Both the position numbers and the translations under genes were made by a program. A stretch of DNA of 24,067 nt from a virus, in the IMG/VR virus record IMGVR_UViG_3300049043_000298, positions 1 through 24,067 of that record; one strand, 5' to 3'. Numbering within the stretch: the stretch's first letter is position 1; every line of letters begins with the position of its first letter. Under the pieces are notes generated by a model. That model did not search any database, had not been told where the DNA came from, and saw only the letters and a list, made by a program, of their open reading frames with translations. This document shows, one piece after another, positions 5,253-12,586 of the stretch.

Positions 5253-5674
5253 GGCTCTTCAATGTGTTCCAAAATTGCCTGGCTAATTTCACTTTCCAGC
5301 ATTGCCTTCCAATCTTCGCTGCCACCCAGGCTTCCCACTTCAGCAACGAGATGAAGACTGTCGCTAATGCGCGTGGCGTCCATCAGGCAGGCACAAGCCT
5401 CAGGAAGCTGGCCGGTGGCGAATAGATCGTCTGCTGCTTCAATGTGGGTTTCAAACCACTTACCAAGCGAAAACAGGGCAATTTGACGATAGGCTTCATC
5501 GCCATACTGAGCCAGCATGGAGCGGAACGTATCCGCTAGCGATGGTGGAATGCCAACTGTTCCAGGGTCTTGAATGTGAGGCTCAATGTAAGACGAAATG
5601 GCGTCGCGTTTGCCTGCCTTTGCTGCAGCGGCCTGCTGCAGGAATTCATTGACAGTGGAGAAAGAAGAGTCCAA
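5249..5674 (-). CDS. Hypothetical all-helical protein, 141 residues
   Basis: The frame opens at TTG 5674 (MDSSFSTVNEFLQQAAAAKA); no ATG occurs before residue 52, and a stop lies seven codons farther up. The chain is predicted all-helical with the segments RDAISSYIEPHIQDPG, PSLADTFRSMLAQYGDEAYR, LGKWFETHIEAADDLFATGQ and SEDWKAMLESEISQAILEHI, a pattern compatible with a helical-repeat fold. An ATG at 5700 in another frame (MRLLLLPIGLFFL) could be the real start if one more indel is present. Stop overlaps the next ATG. Function unknown. Confidence 0.6.
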   Translation of the reverse strand: MDSSFSTVNEFLQQAAAAKAGKRDAISSYIEPHIQDPGTVGIPPSLADTFRSMLAQYGDEAYRQIALFSLGKWFETHIEAADDLFATGQLPEACACLMDATRISDSLHLVAEVGSLGGSEDWKAMLESEISQAILEHIEEP

Positions 5675-5719
5675 TGGGAAGAAGCAACAGGCGCATTATG
5701 CAGAGGCTAGCCAGGATAG

Positions 5720-6469
5720 TCAATAGTCGTCTTCATTAATTGTTTGTAAAGGCATGGTTTCAGGCCATGCTTCTTGTTCTGGAGAGGAATCAAAGCTAAT
5801 CGCTGTAGCAGAAGCTGGTAGCGCATTTTCTCTACGTTCTTCCGTAGCTTTAGCTTCTTTTTCTTTTTCAATGGTTTGTGACAAATCTTGAAGAAATTTC
5901 CTATAGCTATTGTCTTGCGTTTCAACTACTTTGGCTTCATTAAGACCAAGAAGCTTAGCCTGCTCCACAAGGCTATTTTTTGCCACTGTTAAGAATGCAC
6001 TATCTCCAGCACTTTCTTCAATGCGAACCATTTGCCTATCATTATGATCGCCTTCAGTCATCGTAATAATTCGCTTCCGCTTGCTATCTTCAAAACTTTT
6101 AATAGCCAGTTCCTTTAAATCAATTTGCTCTTTCAAAAGACGTGCTCGATGCACGTCTTGATTTTTTAAAATTTCTTCAGTGTATAACAGACGATTAAAC
6201 TTCCTATCACCATTGACGGTTTCTTTGCTTAGTTTTAAAACGTTTGCAATTTGACGATTGCTCATTGATGCAGCTAGTAATTCTTGCACCATCCATCGCC
6301 TCATTCCCAGCATTTCCTTGGAATAGGCAGCAGCTCCAGTGCCACCATGCACCTTCGTATCACGAACTGCTTCTAATTGAGTTTCAGAAATGCCAGCTTT
6401 CTTTAATGCTTCTTTCGCATAACTAAGTTCTTCATCAGCATTGTTAAATTCAATTTCTGGCCGAGGCAT
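5720..6469 (-). CDS. HTH protein, possible small terminase subunit
   Basis: A 249-residue protein from ATG 6469 (MPRPEIEFNNADEELSYAKE). Around residues 60-95 it has a helix-turn-helix of the kind that recognises DNA (MVQELLAASMSNRQIANVLK, LSKETVNGDRKF). This is followed by long charged helices (HRARLLKEQIDLKELAIKSF) and a Glu-rich, low-complexity C-terminus. That arrangement is typical of phage small terminase subunits, which bind the packaging site, but regulators can look the same and no large terminase is in the window. Codon use is more AT-rich than in neighbouring genes. Unlike many neighbours it has no overlap with flanking genes. Confidence 0.6.
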   Translation of the reverse strand: MPRPEIEFNNADEELSYAKEALKKAGISETQLEAVRDTKVHGGTGAAAYSKEMLGMRRWMVQELLAASMSNRQIANVLKLSKETVNGDRKFNRLLYTEEILKNQDVHRARLLKEQIDLKELAIKSFEDSKRKRIITMTEGDHNDRQMVRIEESAGDSAFLTVAKNSLVEQAKLLGLNEAKVVETQDNSYRKFLQDLSQTIEKEKEAKATEERRENALPASATAISFDSSPEQEAWPETMPLQTINEDDY

Positions 6470-6482
6470 ACTAATTCTTTAG

Positions 6483-6662
6483 TCACCTATGCATTGTATC
6501 TCCCTTTCCATGGAGAGAACGTACAAACAATTCAGTGAATCGTTCCATTTGTGAAGCGACGACAGTCGCTGGCGCTTCATCAATAGCTGCCTTCAATTTA
6601 AATAGCTCTTGCCATTCTTTTTCAGACAATAATGATGAAGACGATGCACTAGGAGAGGTCAT
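6483..6662 (-). CDS. Small hypothetical protein, 59 residues
   Basis: Starts at ATG 6662 and ends 13 bases before the HTH gene. It begins with a Ser-rich stretch (MTSPSASSSSLLSEKEWQEL) followed by helices (FKLKAAIDEAPATVV, MERFTELFVRSLHGKG). Its start overlaps the stop of the membrane protein gene at 6649-6804 by 14 bases. It is probably a partner or accessory of the HTH protein because of the tight linkage; no family recognised. Confidence 0.55.
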   Translation of the reverse strand: MTSPSASSSSLLSEKEWQELFKLKAAIDEAPATVVASQMERFTELFVRSLHGKGDTMHR

Positions 6663-6804
6663 GCTTTAATAAGCTAATTGCGTGGAAAACTCCCAATAAA
6701 ACAGCGGCGCCCAAAGCGCCGCTTGCCCATGCCACTTTAATTTCATGCTGACGAATCTTTTCGTCAATTAAACGTTCAATGTCCTCAGCAGAAAGTTTGG
6801 TCAC
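6649..6804 (-). CDS. Small membrane protein with GTG start
   Basis: A 51-residue product from GTG 6804, whose first bases overlap the upstream TGA (GTGA). After an N-terminal charged helix (MTKLSAEDIERLIDEKIRQH) there is one membrane segment (KVAWASGALGAAVLLGVFHA) and a short tail. A cytoplasmic helix plus one span fits a holin-like or scaffold role, but there is no endolysin next to it. The Gly/Ala part of the span is encoded by a perfect GC-rich hairpin with a U-run, so the gene carries a terminator-like element in its own coding strand. Confidence 0.5.
   Translation of the reverse strand: MTKLSAEDIERLIDEKIRQHEIKVAWASGALGAAVLLGVFHAISLLKHDLS
6695..6723 (-). terminator. Terminator-like hairpin inside a same-strand gene
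   Basis: AGCGGCGC and GCGCCGCT (6703-6710 and 6716-6723) form a perfect 8-bp stem; on the minus strand GTTTTATT follows. It lies within the coding sequence of the small membrane protein at 6649-6804, so it would either end transcripts inside the gene or act as a partial attenuator. Confidence 0.5.
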
Positions 6805-7034
6805 TGTTCAGGATCCTCGACGACAAATTGCTTGTCAATAAGCTGTTGTATTTCGTCAAGACTAGAGCGCCAATGGCGCTCTCCATTTTCATCCCTTGCT
6901 CCATAAATAGTACGGGCCGCAGGTCGCGGCCCTTTATCCGGCGAAGAAAAGCCATAGTGAACAATTGGCTCAATATCTACGCCGTTATGGCTAAGCAAAG
7001 GAAGCTTGTCAACAGCCTTAGGAGCTTTAAGCAT
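6801..7034 (-). CDS. Hypothetical protein, 77 residues
   Basis: Starts at ATG 7034 (MLKAPKAVDKLPLLSHNGVD); a TTG at 7046 would add four residues. It contains HYGFSSPDKGPRPAARTIYG and a C-terminal helix DEIQQLIDKQFVVEDPEQ. Two perfect palindromes (6864-6882 and 6914-6932) lie within the gene and are translated as part of it. Stop and next GTG overlap as GTGA. Function unknown; the short basic loop region followed by an acidic helix could be a small adaptor. Confidence 0.55.
   Translation of the reverse strand: MLKAPKAVDKLPLLSHNGVDIEPIVHYGFSSPDKGPRPAARTIYGARDENGERHWRSSLDEIQQLIDKQFVVEDPEQ
6864..6882. other. Perfect 8-bp palindrome inside a gene
   Basis: AGAGCGCC (6864-6871) and GGCGCTCT (6875-6882) around a three-base loop, followed on the plus strand by CCATTTTC. 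It is antisense to the gene at 6801-7034 and has no plus-strand gene before it. Confidence 0.5.
6914..6935 (+). other. Terminator-like palindrome antisense to a gene
   Basis: GGGCCGC (6914-6920) and GCGGCCC (6926-6932) with a five-base loop, then TTT on the plus strand. There is no plus-strand gene to terminate, so it is better seen as one of a set of GC-rich palindromes spread through 6700-7600. Confidence 0.4.
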
Positions 7035-7071
7035 TGGAAGAAACAAATCTTTGCAATGCTAGGAACGGGAT

Positions 7072-7326
7072 TTAGTTTTGAAGGTTTCTTTTGCCTTTTA
7101 CTAATTCCGCTCCGCCCTTTGGGGGCTTCGCTCCGTCTGAGCGGCAAGGCGGAGGTTTACTGGTCTTGTGCAGGCTTTTGTTCTTTTTAAGGAATTTTGG
7201 CCTGCTGGATGGACGCTCCGCCCTTGGGGGCTCCGCTCTGGCTGGAGGCCATGCCAGAACGTAGTGGAGAGCTGAGCGCAGGATTTTTGGTTGCGCTCGG
7301 GACTTTCCGTAACCAGCATACTCCAT
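7072..7326 (-). CDS. Basic hypothetical protein carrying two palindromic insertions
   Basis: An 84-residue frame from ATG 7326. The N-terminus (MEYAGYGKSRAQPKILRSAL) looks like a normal protein and the frame is open upstream to the stop of the gene at 7369. The rest is Pro/Arg/Lys-rich and is encoded partly by two copies of a GC-rich palindromic repeat, read as RAEPPRAERP in one copy and GAKPPKGGAE in the other. This looks like a gene whose C-terminal part has been overgrown by an inserted element, as known for palindromic coding elements in some bacteria. Whether it is expressed is unclear. A frame on the same strand starting at 7334 is a weaker alternative. Confidence 0.35.
   Translation of the reverse strand: MEYAGYGKSRAQPKILRSALHYVLAWPPARAEPPRAERPSSRPKFLKKNKSLHKTSKPPPCRSDGAKPPKGGAELVKGKRNLQN
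7109..7142. repeat. GC-rich palindromic repeat, copy 1
   Basis: CGCTCCGCCCTTTGGGGGCT followed by TCGCTCCGTCTGAG. It is nearly identical over its first 25 bases to the copy at 7214-7247, self-complementary (GCTCCGCCC with GGGGGC...), and stands out against AT-rich surroundings. Confidence 0.75.
7214..7247. repeat. GC-rich palindromic repeat, copy 2
   Basis: CGCTCCGCCCTTGGGGGCTC followed by CGCTCTGGCTGGAG, 105 bases from copy 1 in the same orientation and differing by one T in the central run. Both copies lie in the frame at 7072-7326 but are read in different phases. Confidence 0.75.
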
Positions 7327-7368
7327 GCCACCAAGCGTCCTTATGCCAGCGCCGAGATTGGCATAGCC

Positions 7369-7515
7369 CTAGCCTTCTCCATCGTCTTCGCTTTCAAAGT
7401 CGGGAGCCGCCTGAAACCAAGCCTCTGCCGCTTCAATGACAAGCTCAGGAGATTTAGGCGCAGCAAAAAACGGCGCTTCAGGCGCCGTTGTCTCTTCGTT
7501 CCAAATAATCTTCAT
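7369..7515 (-). CDS. Small acidic hypothetical protein
   Basis: A 48-residue product from ATG 7515 (MKIIWNEETTAPEAPFFAAP, then SPELVIEAAEAWFQAAPDFE and an acidic end). The sense strand of its first third forms a strong intrinsic terminator (7465-7489), so either little full-length message is made or the element is an attenuator. The longer upstream extension to 7647 would overlap the PAPS-reductase-family gene and is not preferred. Function unknown. Confidence 0.45.
   Translation of the reverse strand: MKIIWNEETTAPEAPFFAAPKSPELVIEAAEAWFQAAPDFESEDDGEG
7465..7489 (-). terminator. Strong intrinsic terminator inside a same-strand gene
   Basis: AACGGCGC and GCGCCGTT (plus-strand 7469-7476 and 7482-7489) form a perfect 8-bp stem with a five-base loop, followed on the minus strand by six U residues. 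It would end transcripts coming from the primase and PAPS-reductase-family genes, about 26 bases into the small gene at 7369-7515. Confidence 0.75.
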
Positions 7516-7574
7516 GACAACAATGAGAATATTTCTTTTACAATCTAATAAGTCACCAGCAGCGGAAGGTGACG

Positions 7575-7599
7575 GGGAGGCTGTGCAATAGAGCCTCCC
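7575..7599. other. Hairpin downstream of the PAPS-reductase-family gene
   Basis: GGGAGGCT (7575-7582) and AGCCTCCC (7592-7599) form a perfect 8-bp stem ten bases past the stop at 7610. It lacks a U-run on the minus strand, so it may protect the 3' end of the message. Confidence 0.45.
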
Positions 7600-7609
7600 T
7601 CCTATTGGC

Positions 7610-8354
7610 TCAAAAAGTGCGCTCCTCGCAAAAAATACCACATTCAAAATCCATATTTTTCATTTTTCTACCCTTAGCCTCAATTGGCAATTCGTCCAAA
7701 AACATCCGTTTTCCTTTCCATCTCACAAGTCTGCAGCCAATATCTCTAGACTGTTTGGCCCGTTCTTCAAATACTGTTGGATCTTCTTTTCTGACGTGAT
7801 TCCAATAGGTAGCGGAAGTTGCCTTTACACAACCAATGCAATTTGCGTTTGGGTAACCGCGAAGATAAATGGAAGGAAGAGATATTCCAGCATTGGCAAT
7901 AATTTCAAAACATTTTTGCTTAGTAATTCCCTCTTCAATTAACACTGGCAATACATTTGAACGTTCTGTTGATACAAAACGTTCGTGCCGATTTTTTCGT
8001 CAAAAGTAAAGCCAAGTACATGCCAGTCAACCTTGTTGTCTTTTTCCCATTGTTGTCTCGCTTTTTTTTGAGTTCCATGGTACAAGGAGCACCGATTGGT
8101 CCGCTCATAAATTTGCGATCCGCCCAAACATCAACGCAAGAACACGATGGATACTTAGGGTTTATTGCGTATTCAATTTTTTTCCCCAACCATTTTTCTA
8201 CATCAAAAAGAAACCTGCGATTATCTGCATCTTCTTCAGCTACTGGGTTATTGACAATACGAATATCATGAGAGGATCCGTACTTTTCAATTGTCTTAAA
8301 TGCGGCAACGGCACTAGCCGCTCCGCAAGAAAACCATACAGCAATCGTATCCAT
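7610..8354 (-). CDS. PAPS reductase / PP-loop family protein, frame broken by two indels
   Basis: Three frames join into a protein of about 248 residues. From ATG 8354 it begins MDTIAVWFSCGAASAVAAFK, a PP-loop-like motif in which SGGxDS has become SCGAAS. Family cysteine motifs follow: SCSCVDVW, PCTMELKKKAR, and later YPNANCIGCVKA. Between them lie LGFTFDEKNRHERF and the typical NVLPVLIEEGITKQKCFEII. One A is missing in the A8 run at 8062-8069 and one in the A6 run at 7992-7997 (both T on the plus strand). Phage members of this family are often labelled phosphoadenosine phosphosulfate reductase, but their substrate is usually unknown; nucleotide or DNA sulphur chemistry is possible. It follows the primase gene by 26 bases. 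Confidence 0.75.
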
Positions 8355-8380
8355 TTCAAAAGTATAAACAATAAAAACAA

Positions 8381-10374
8381 TCAGAACCAATCATCGTCTT
8401 CCTTCACGGGAAGACTTTCAATGGGGGAAGGATCAACAAAGATTTGCGCTTCGGGCTGATCAAAATTAAGGTCTGGTCCCTGATAGTCCCAGGAATGGTA
8501 AAGGCGAGAACGCTCGTCAATTGGCCCCACATTGAAACTGCTCGTGATGAGGCCCTGGCGGCGTGCCATCTCCAGCAAATTGCCAGTGGAGATCAGATCG
8601 TTCAGGCCCGTACCCACTGACACTTGCTTGCGAGTGAAACGTTCATGCGGGCGCATGCAGATGTAATTCACAACTTTGTCCAGTTCGACAATGGAATTGC
8701 CAAGGGGACCAGCATATTCCCATCCATAGTTCATCGCATTACGCTTTAGAGCGTGCTTACCAGCTAAACCACTCCTACTCTTCACCCATTCCAAGACGAA
8801 TTGATTGGGGTCAAAGTTGTTTTCGGGACGGTAAAGCTTCACCACTTCGCTTACGTTGTCAACAAAGCTGGAAGAATCTCGTAGTCCTCCTTGACGATTT
8901 AAATGGTGGAGAATGACAATGGAACATTGATAATTATTGGCCAGATCTCGCAGAGCATATAAAGAATCGCCAGCGTTACTTTTAATCAAATCAATGTTCA
9001 TGCCTGCAAAACATGCAGTGAGAGAGTCGATGACAATAAAAAGAGGACGGTTTTTACGAACAAAATGTTCTAGTTGCTGGATGTGAGCGAAGCGCCAGGT
9101 TTCCCAAAATGAAACCATGCCAGCTTCAATGCCAGCGTCTTTGTAACCAATAATTGCCAGCTTTTCTTTGGTGTCTGACAATGGTTCATCAGCGGAGATC
9201 AGCAGGCATTTACCTTTCATGCAACGCCGCTTGCTCCACGGAGTGCCAGTGGCGACGCCCATTGCCCAGTTATACATCAAGCTGGTCTTGCCTGTGCCCC
9301 CAGAGGCCGCGAGAAGCGTGACGCTGCCCAAAGGAACGATGCCAGCAATCAGCCATTCCCTAACGGAATCATCGTTAACGAGAGCCAAGGCATCAATTGT
9401 TTCAATTTCTTCCTTGCCAAAGATGCGAGCTTTGGCTTCGTCAATCATCTTTTCAATATTACTCTGGGTCATCTTGATGCCATGGCCATCTAACCATTGA
9501 CTGGCTTCAAAAATGATGCGGGCGTCATTATTAAAGAGGCCAACCATCCGTTCAAATGCAGCAATTATTTCTTCATAAGATGGAAGCCCGTCTTTCCCTT
9601 CGTGACGATCTTTAGAAACAATGGCGGAAAGAATGGTTTCTTGATCGGCACCATCGTCTAACCAATCGGCCAGGTCGTAACCGCCATTTTGCGGCAGACT
9701 GTCCCATTCAAAGCTATTGGGTTCAGCGTAAAGCCACTGTGCGCCTACGTTGTCGGCTGCCACTTCACGCATGAGCGCCACGCCAGGCTCATCGCGATCA
9801 GGGCAAAGAACAATTTTCTTGCCGCGAAATAGTGAAGAATAATCACCGTTTGCGCGATATTGACCGCTGCCACCTAGGAATGTGATGGCGGGAAGGCCAA
9901 CTTCCCAAAGCCTGTCACAAGTGAGTTCGCCTTCAACAATAAAGACGGGAAGACCAGTGGTTTGAGAAGCTGCACAAGCCTCTTGAAAACGGTAAGGAAG
10001 AATATTGGTTCTGATGTCATCAATTTGTGCCTTGCGCTGATGAGCGCCTTGCGACACGGTTGGATAGCTTTGGCGAATGGTTTTCTTGCCGCTGCTGTCG
10101 TCACGATGGACATTGATGACGGTCTCGCCGTTCTTGTTCTGGTAGTTAAAGGTGTAGGAATGGGCTTCACGGAGAGGGCGTTCCCAGCGTTCTAAGGGCG
10201 CGAGGATGTTGCGAATTTCGGCGCGGTGCTTAGCCGAGTCGTCGTTGAAACAGTTGTATGCGCCATTTTTCGTATTAATGGAGAGGTCGTTACCGCCGCA
10301 GGCCGGGCAGATATATTTGCCAGCATGATCACTTTCTCAAGATTCTCAATGTAGTCAAGGATGGAGAATGCCAT
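8381..10374 (-). CDS. DNA primase-helicase, frame broken by one indel near the start
   Basis: A replication protein of about 664 residues. It starts at ATG 10374 (MAFSILDYIENLEK), is interrupted by one missing base near 10330-10336, and continues with a zinc ribbon (YICPACGGNDLSIN ... YNCFND). A TOPRIM domain follows, with VEGE near residue 146 and CPDRDEPG near 193. The C-terminal half is a RecA-like helicase with Walker A ASGGTGKTS near 358, Walker B-like LFIVIDSLTACFAG and an HHLNRQGGLRDSS sensor segment. Such proteins unwind DNA and lay primers at the fork. The zinc ribbon shows only three cysteines; a histidine (SAKHR) may be the fourth ligand. A GTG at 10057 would give a 558-residue form without the zinc domain. 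It is divergent from the plus-strand recombination module. Confidence 0.88.
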
Positions 10375-10463
10375 GGCGGAGTGAGAGATGAGGCGGTTCT
10401 AGCAAGGTTTTTGGCGTCTGGCTGGGCATTTCCAATTCTTAATTCGTGCTTAACAAGCTGGAG

Positions 10464-10491
10464 TTGACGCCCTTGAAACCATGGCTAGTCT
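10464..10491 (+). promoter_or_regulatory. Weak candidate promoter for the recombination module
   Basis: TTGACG at 10464-10469 matches a -35 box well; the best -10 at the right distance is TAGTCT (10486-10491), a poor match. It lies in the 106-base gap between the divergent primase and regulator genes, where promoters are expected. If correct, translation of the regulator would begin at the ATG at 10514 rather than 10481. Confidence 0.3.
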
Positions 10492-10798
10492 GTACACGTT
10501 GTCCATCCTGGCCATGATTGCCTTGCCAGTTTCACCGCCTGATTACGGCGAAGTTAAGAAGGGTCGTCACCTCACAATGACAGACACTGCTTACGCCCAC
10601 CTCACCAACATCGCCCACGAAGCTCGTCTTTCCTTAAGCGAAACTGTTGAGCGCCTTGTGCGCTCCACGCCAATTTGGGAAGGCTCGGCCACACTGGCCG
10701 ATGGCGCATTTGTCCTCATTGAGGACTATGCCGTCTCCCTTTCCTCCTCCCCTGACTCTTTCTCTTCGCTTTCGGACGATGAAGGTTTCGCAGCTTAA
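10481..10798 (+). CDS. Ribbon-helix-helix (CopG-like) regulator
   Basis: The C-terminal two-thirds carry a ribbon-helix-helix pattern: a basic strand KKGRHLTMTDTAYAHL followed by helices TNIAHEARLSLSETVERLVR and the tail STPIWEGSATLADGAF, an arrangement I recall in small cyanophage and cyanobacterial proteins. Such proteins bind operators as dimers. The frame opens at ATG 10481 (105 residues); ATG 10514 (MIALPVSPPDYGEVKKGRHL) is equally plausible and still keeps the DNA-binding strand, whereas starting at the Met of MTDTAY would cut it. It is the first gene of the plus-strand recombination module, so it may regulate it. It overlaps the next start by 20 bases. Confidence 0.65.
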   Translation: MASLYTLSILAMIALPVSPPDYGEVKKGRHLTMTDTAYAHLTNIAHEARLSLSETVERLVRSTPIWEGSATLADGAFVLIEDYAVSLSSSPDSFSSLSDDEGFAA

Positions 10799-11027
10799 AA
10801 ATGCCGCCGAGCAGTTTTTGATTTCCCATGGCGACTCGGAAGTGACGCTGTGCTGGGAAGAAGGCGTGTTCATGGAAGGCTACAATCCTGAATACGAAGA
10901 GCCCGTCAATGACGCCAGAGCGGTGCCAGACTGGCCGCTCCCTGGCTGCTCTCTCATCTACTCGCACGAAGAAATGGCACACAAGTTTGTGCTGTTCTAC
11001 GGCGAAAACGAAGGTAAAAACCAATGA
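10779..11027 (+). CDS. Hypothetical protein, 82 residues
   Basis: Starts at ATG 10779 inside the end of the regulator gene (MKVSQLKNAAEQFLISHGDS) and ends overlapping the ATG of the Sak3 gene by four bases. An alpha/beta pattern with SEVTLCWEEGVFMEGYNPEY and a C-terminal CSLIYSHEEMAHKFVLFYGE suggests a small compact domain. Tight coupling on both sides implies a role with the annealing protein or its regulator. No family recognised. The longer frame upstream is a shadow of the regulator. Confidence 0.65.
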   Translation: MKVSQLKNAAEQFLISHGDSEVTLCWEEGVFMEGYNPEYEEPVNDARAVPDWPLPGCSLIYSHEEMAHKFVLFYGENEGKNQ

Positions 11028-11958
11028 CTTCCACATTCAACATGTACGCACCCTCCGATTTCACCTCCATGGATCAAGTGGCTAGGCAGGCGATGGTTGA
11101 TCGCTACACGGGGGTTTTCGCTCCTTTAGAGATCACCGCCGAAGAATTCAAGCGGGCGTATGACACTCCCGATATTGGCCCACACATCGAGAAAGATTAC
11201 AAGGGCCTGTCCTATCTTTCTTGGCCCTTCGCCTACCGCTACCTCAAGGAGCACTTCCCTTCCATCTTCGTGGCCTTTGAAGAAAGGACCATTGGAGAGG
11301 TGGTGTTTGGTGGTCCTGGCTACTACTACCTCCGCCCCTATCTGACCGACGGCATTAAACGCACTGTTGCCCTCATCTTCCCCGTGATGGACAGGCGGCA
11401 TAATGCTGTGAAGGAACTTGATGGACGTGCCATCAGCGACAACTGTCAGCGTGCTGCAGTGAAATGCATCGCCACCTTCACCGGCCTCGGGCTGCGGCTC
11501 TATGCAGGCGAAGACATCCCTAAAGACGATGAAAAAGGATCGGCCAAACTCCCGCTCCAACAGGAAACGCCGAAGCCTGCTGCGGGGCAAAACAGAAACC
11601 AGCGGAAGCTGCACCAGCTTCTTCTGACGCTGGAAGCGAGGCAGCTCCTCCCTTCGATGGGAAAGAAGCTTTAACGGCTTTCTGCAAGCTCAATCCCCTT
11701 GACTATTCAGACAGTGCCCGTAGCATGCAGGCGGGCAAACTTGCCATTGAAACTCTTGGCCTCTCTCGCGCCACTGAAATTAAAAGCTGGCAGCACTTTG
11801 GCAATGTCATTTCTGCCATGGTCACATTGTGGGCCAAGGAAGAAGAACTTCGCATTACCAAAACGGCCATGCGCGAAGAACTCGATCTGATTGTTGCTGC
11901 TGATTCCGTGGAGGCAATGGCAACAAAAGTGAAGGAGTTTGTGGCAAAAAAGAAATAG
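11024..11958 (+). CDS. Sak3-type single-strand annealing protein (DUF1071-like), frame broken by one indel
   Basis: About 311 residues in two frames. The first has the Sak3/DUF1071 core: KGLSYLSWPFAYRYLKEHFP, the strand GPGYYYLRPYLTDGIKRTVA, LIFPVMDRRHNAV, ISDNCQRAAVKCIATF and GLGLRLYAGEDIP. One missing A in the run at 11546-11548 then shifts the frame; the second part has an Ala/Pro linker and a helical C-terminal domain from about residue 215 (FDGKEALTAFCKL to VKEFVAKKK). Sak3 proteins anneal complementary single strands during phage recombination. A RecB-like nuclease downstream is the likely partner. The uncorrected frame would stop at 11674 with an unlikely Gln/Leu-rich tail. Confidence 0.8.
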
Positions 11959-11969
11959 ATCTGGCAGCG

Positions 11970-11990
11970 GCCCGTTTGTCGCGGGCTTTT
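11970..11990 (+). terminator. Intrinsic terminator after the annealing protein gene
   Basis: GCCCG (11970-11974) pairs with CGGGC (11982-11986), followed by TTTT. It lies 12 bases past the stop at 11958. The stem is short, so some read-through into the following small genes is likely. Confidence 0.65.
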
Positions 11991-12013
11991 GCTGGCTCTC
12001 TTATGTTTAAACC

Positions 12014-12151
12014 ATGACGGCCTCCCAATTATTGAACATCCTTCCGCCCTCTTTGGCTCATGATCCATTGGGACTTTTCCTTCTGGTTTCATTGCTTTCT
12101 GCTTCCCTCGCTGCTCTCATCTACGTCTTATGTCTTCTGACTTCCCGATAG
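12014..12151 (+). CDS. Small single-span membrane protein
   Basis: A 45-residue product from ATG 12014. A short N-terminus (MTASQLLNILPPSLAHDP) leads into a hydrophobic helix (LGLFLLVSLLSASLAALIYV) and a short end. It overlaps the next gene by 22 bases. A lone membrane helix in an early module may act in takeover or superinfection exclusion, but nothing specific supports this. Too short for most gene callers. Confidence 0.5.
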   Translation: MTASQLLNILPPSLAHDPLGLFLLVSLLSASLAALIYVLCLLTSR

Positions 12152-12357
12152 GAAAATGGACTTACGGTTACCGCGAAGGTGATCTCCATTTAACCATGAC
12201 TTCCGACACTAATTTTTGTCGTGAAGTGATAGAGAATTTTTCTCATTTTCTTCGTGGTGCTGGTTTTTGTGACAGCAACATTATTGACGGTTTTGCTGCC
12301 GTGCTAGAAGAAATGGAAAGCATTCGCCCCTCCACCATCGTTCATGAAGAATCATGA
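12130..12357 (+). CDS. Hypothetical protein, 75 residues
   Basis: Starts at ATG 12130 (MSSDFPIGKWTYGYREGDLH). A beta-hairpin-like N-terminus (GKWTYGYREGDLHLTMTSDT) is followed by two helices (FCREVIENFSHFLRGAGF, DGFAAVLEEMESIRP). It overlaps both neighbours. A beta-hairpin plus helices of this size can be a small protein-binding adaptor. No family recognised. Confidence 0.65.
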   Translation: MSSDFPIGKWTYGYREGDLHLTMTSDTNFCREVIENFSHFLRGAGFCDSNIIDGFAAVLEEMESIRPSTIVHEES

Positions 12358-12586
12358 AACGCTCCTTGACAAATGCCAAGAGGCATTTTGGAATTGGCCC
12401 GACGATGGCCTTAGTAGTGATCGCCGCATTGCCGCCGTACTGGCTACAGTGGCAGACTCAATGTTGAATGGGCAGCTTGCCCTATATTCCAAGACAGACA
12501 CTTGCCAATTTTTCTATGACATCGCCCATTCCCGTGGTCTTGTCCGAATTGAAATGGGTTCAGGACAAGACGACGCCAACCCTTGA
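12344..12586 (+). CDS. Hypothetical helical protein, 80 residues
   Basis: Starts at ATG 12344 (MKNHETLLDKCQEAFWNWPD), 14 bases inside the previous gene. It is mostly helical with the segment DRRIAAVLATVADSMLNGQL and an acidic, polar end. The ATG at 12354 lies in another frame. It overlaps the HNH-type gene that follows. Function unknown. Confidence 0.65.
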   Translation: MKNHETLLDKCQEAFWNWPDDGLSSDRRIAAVLATVADSMLNGQLALYSKTDTCQFFYDIAHSRGLVRIEMGSGQDDANP

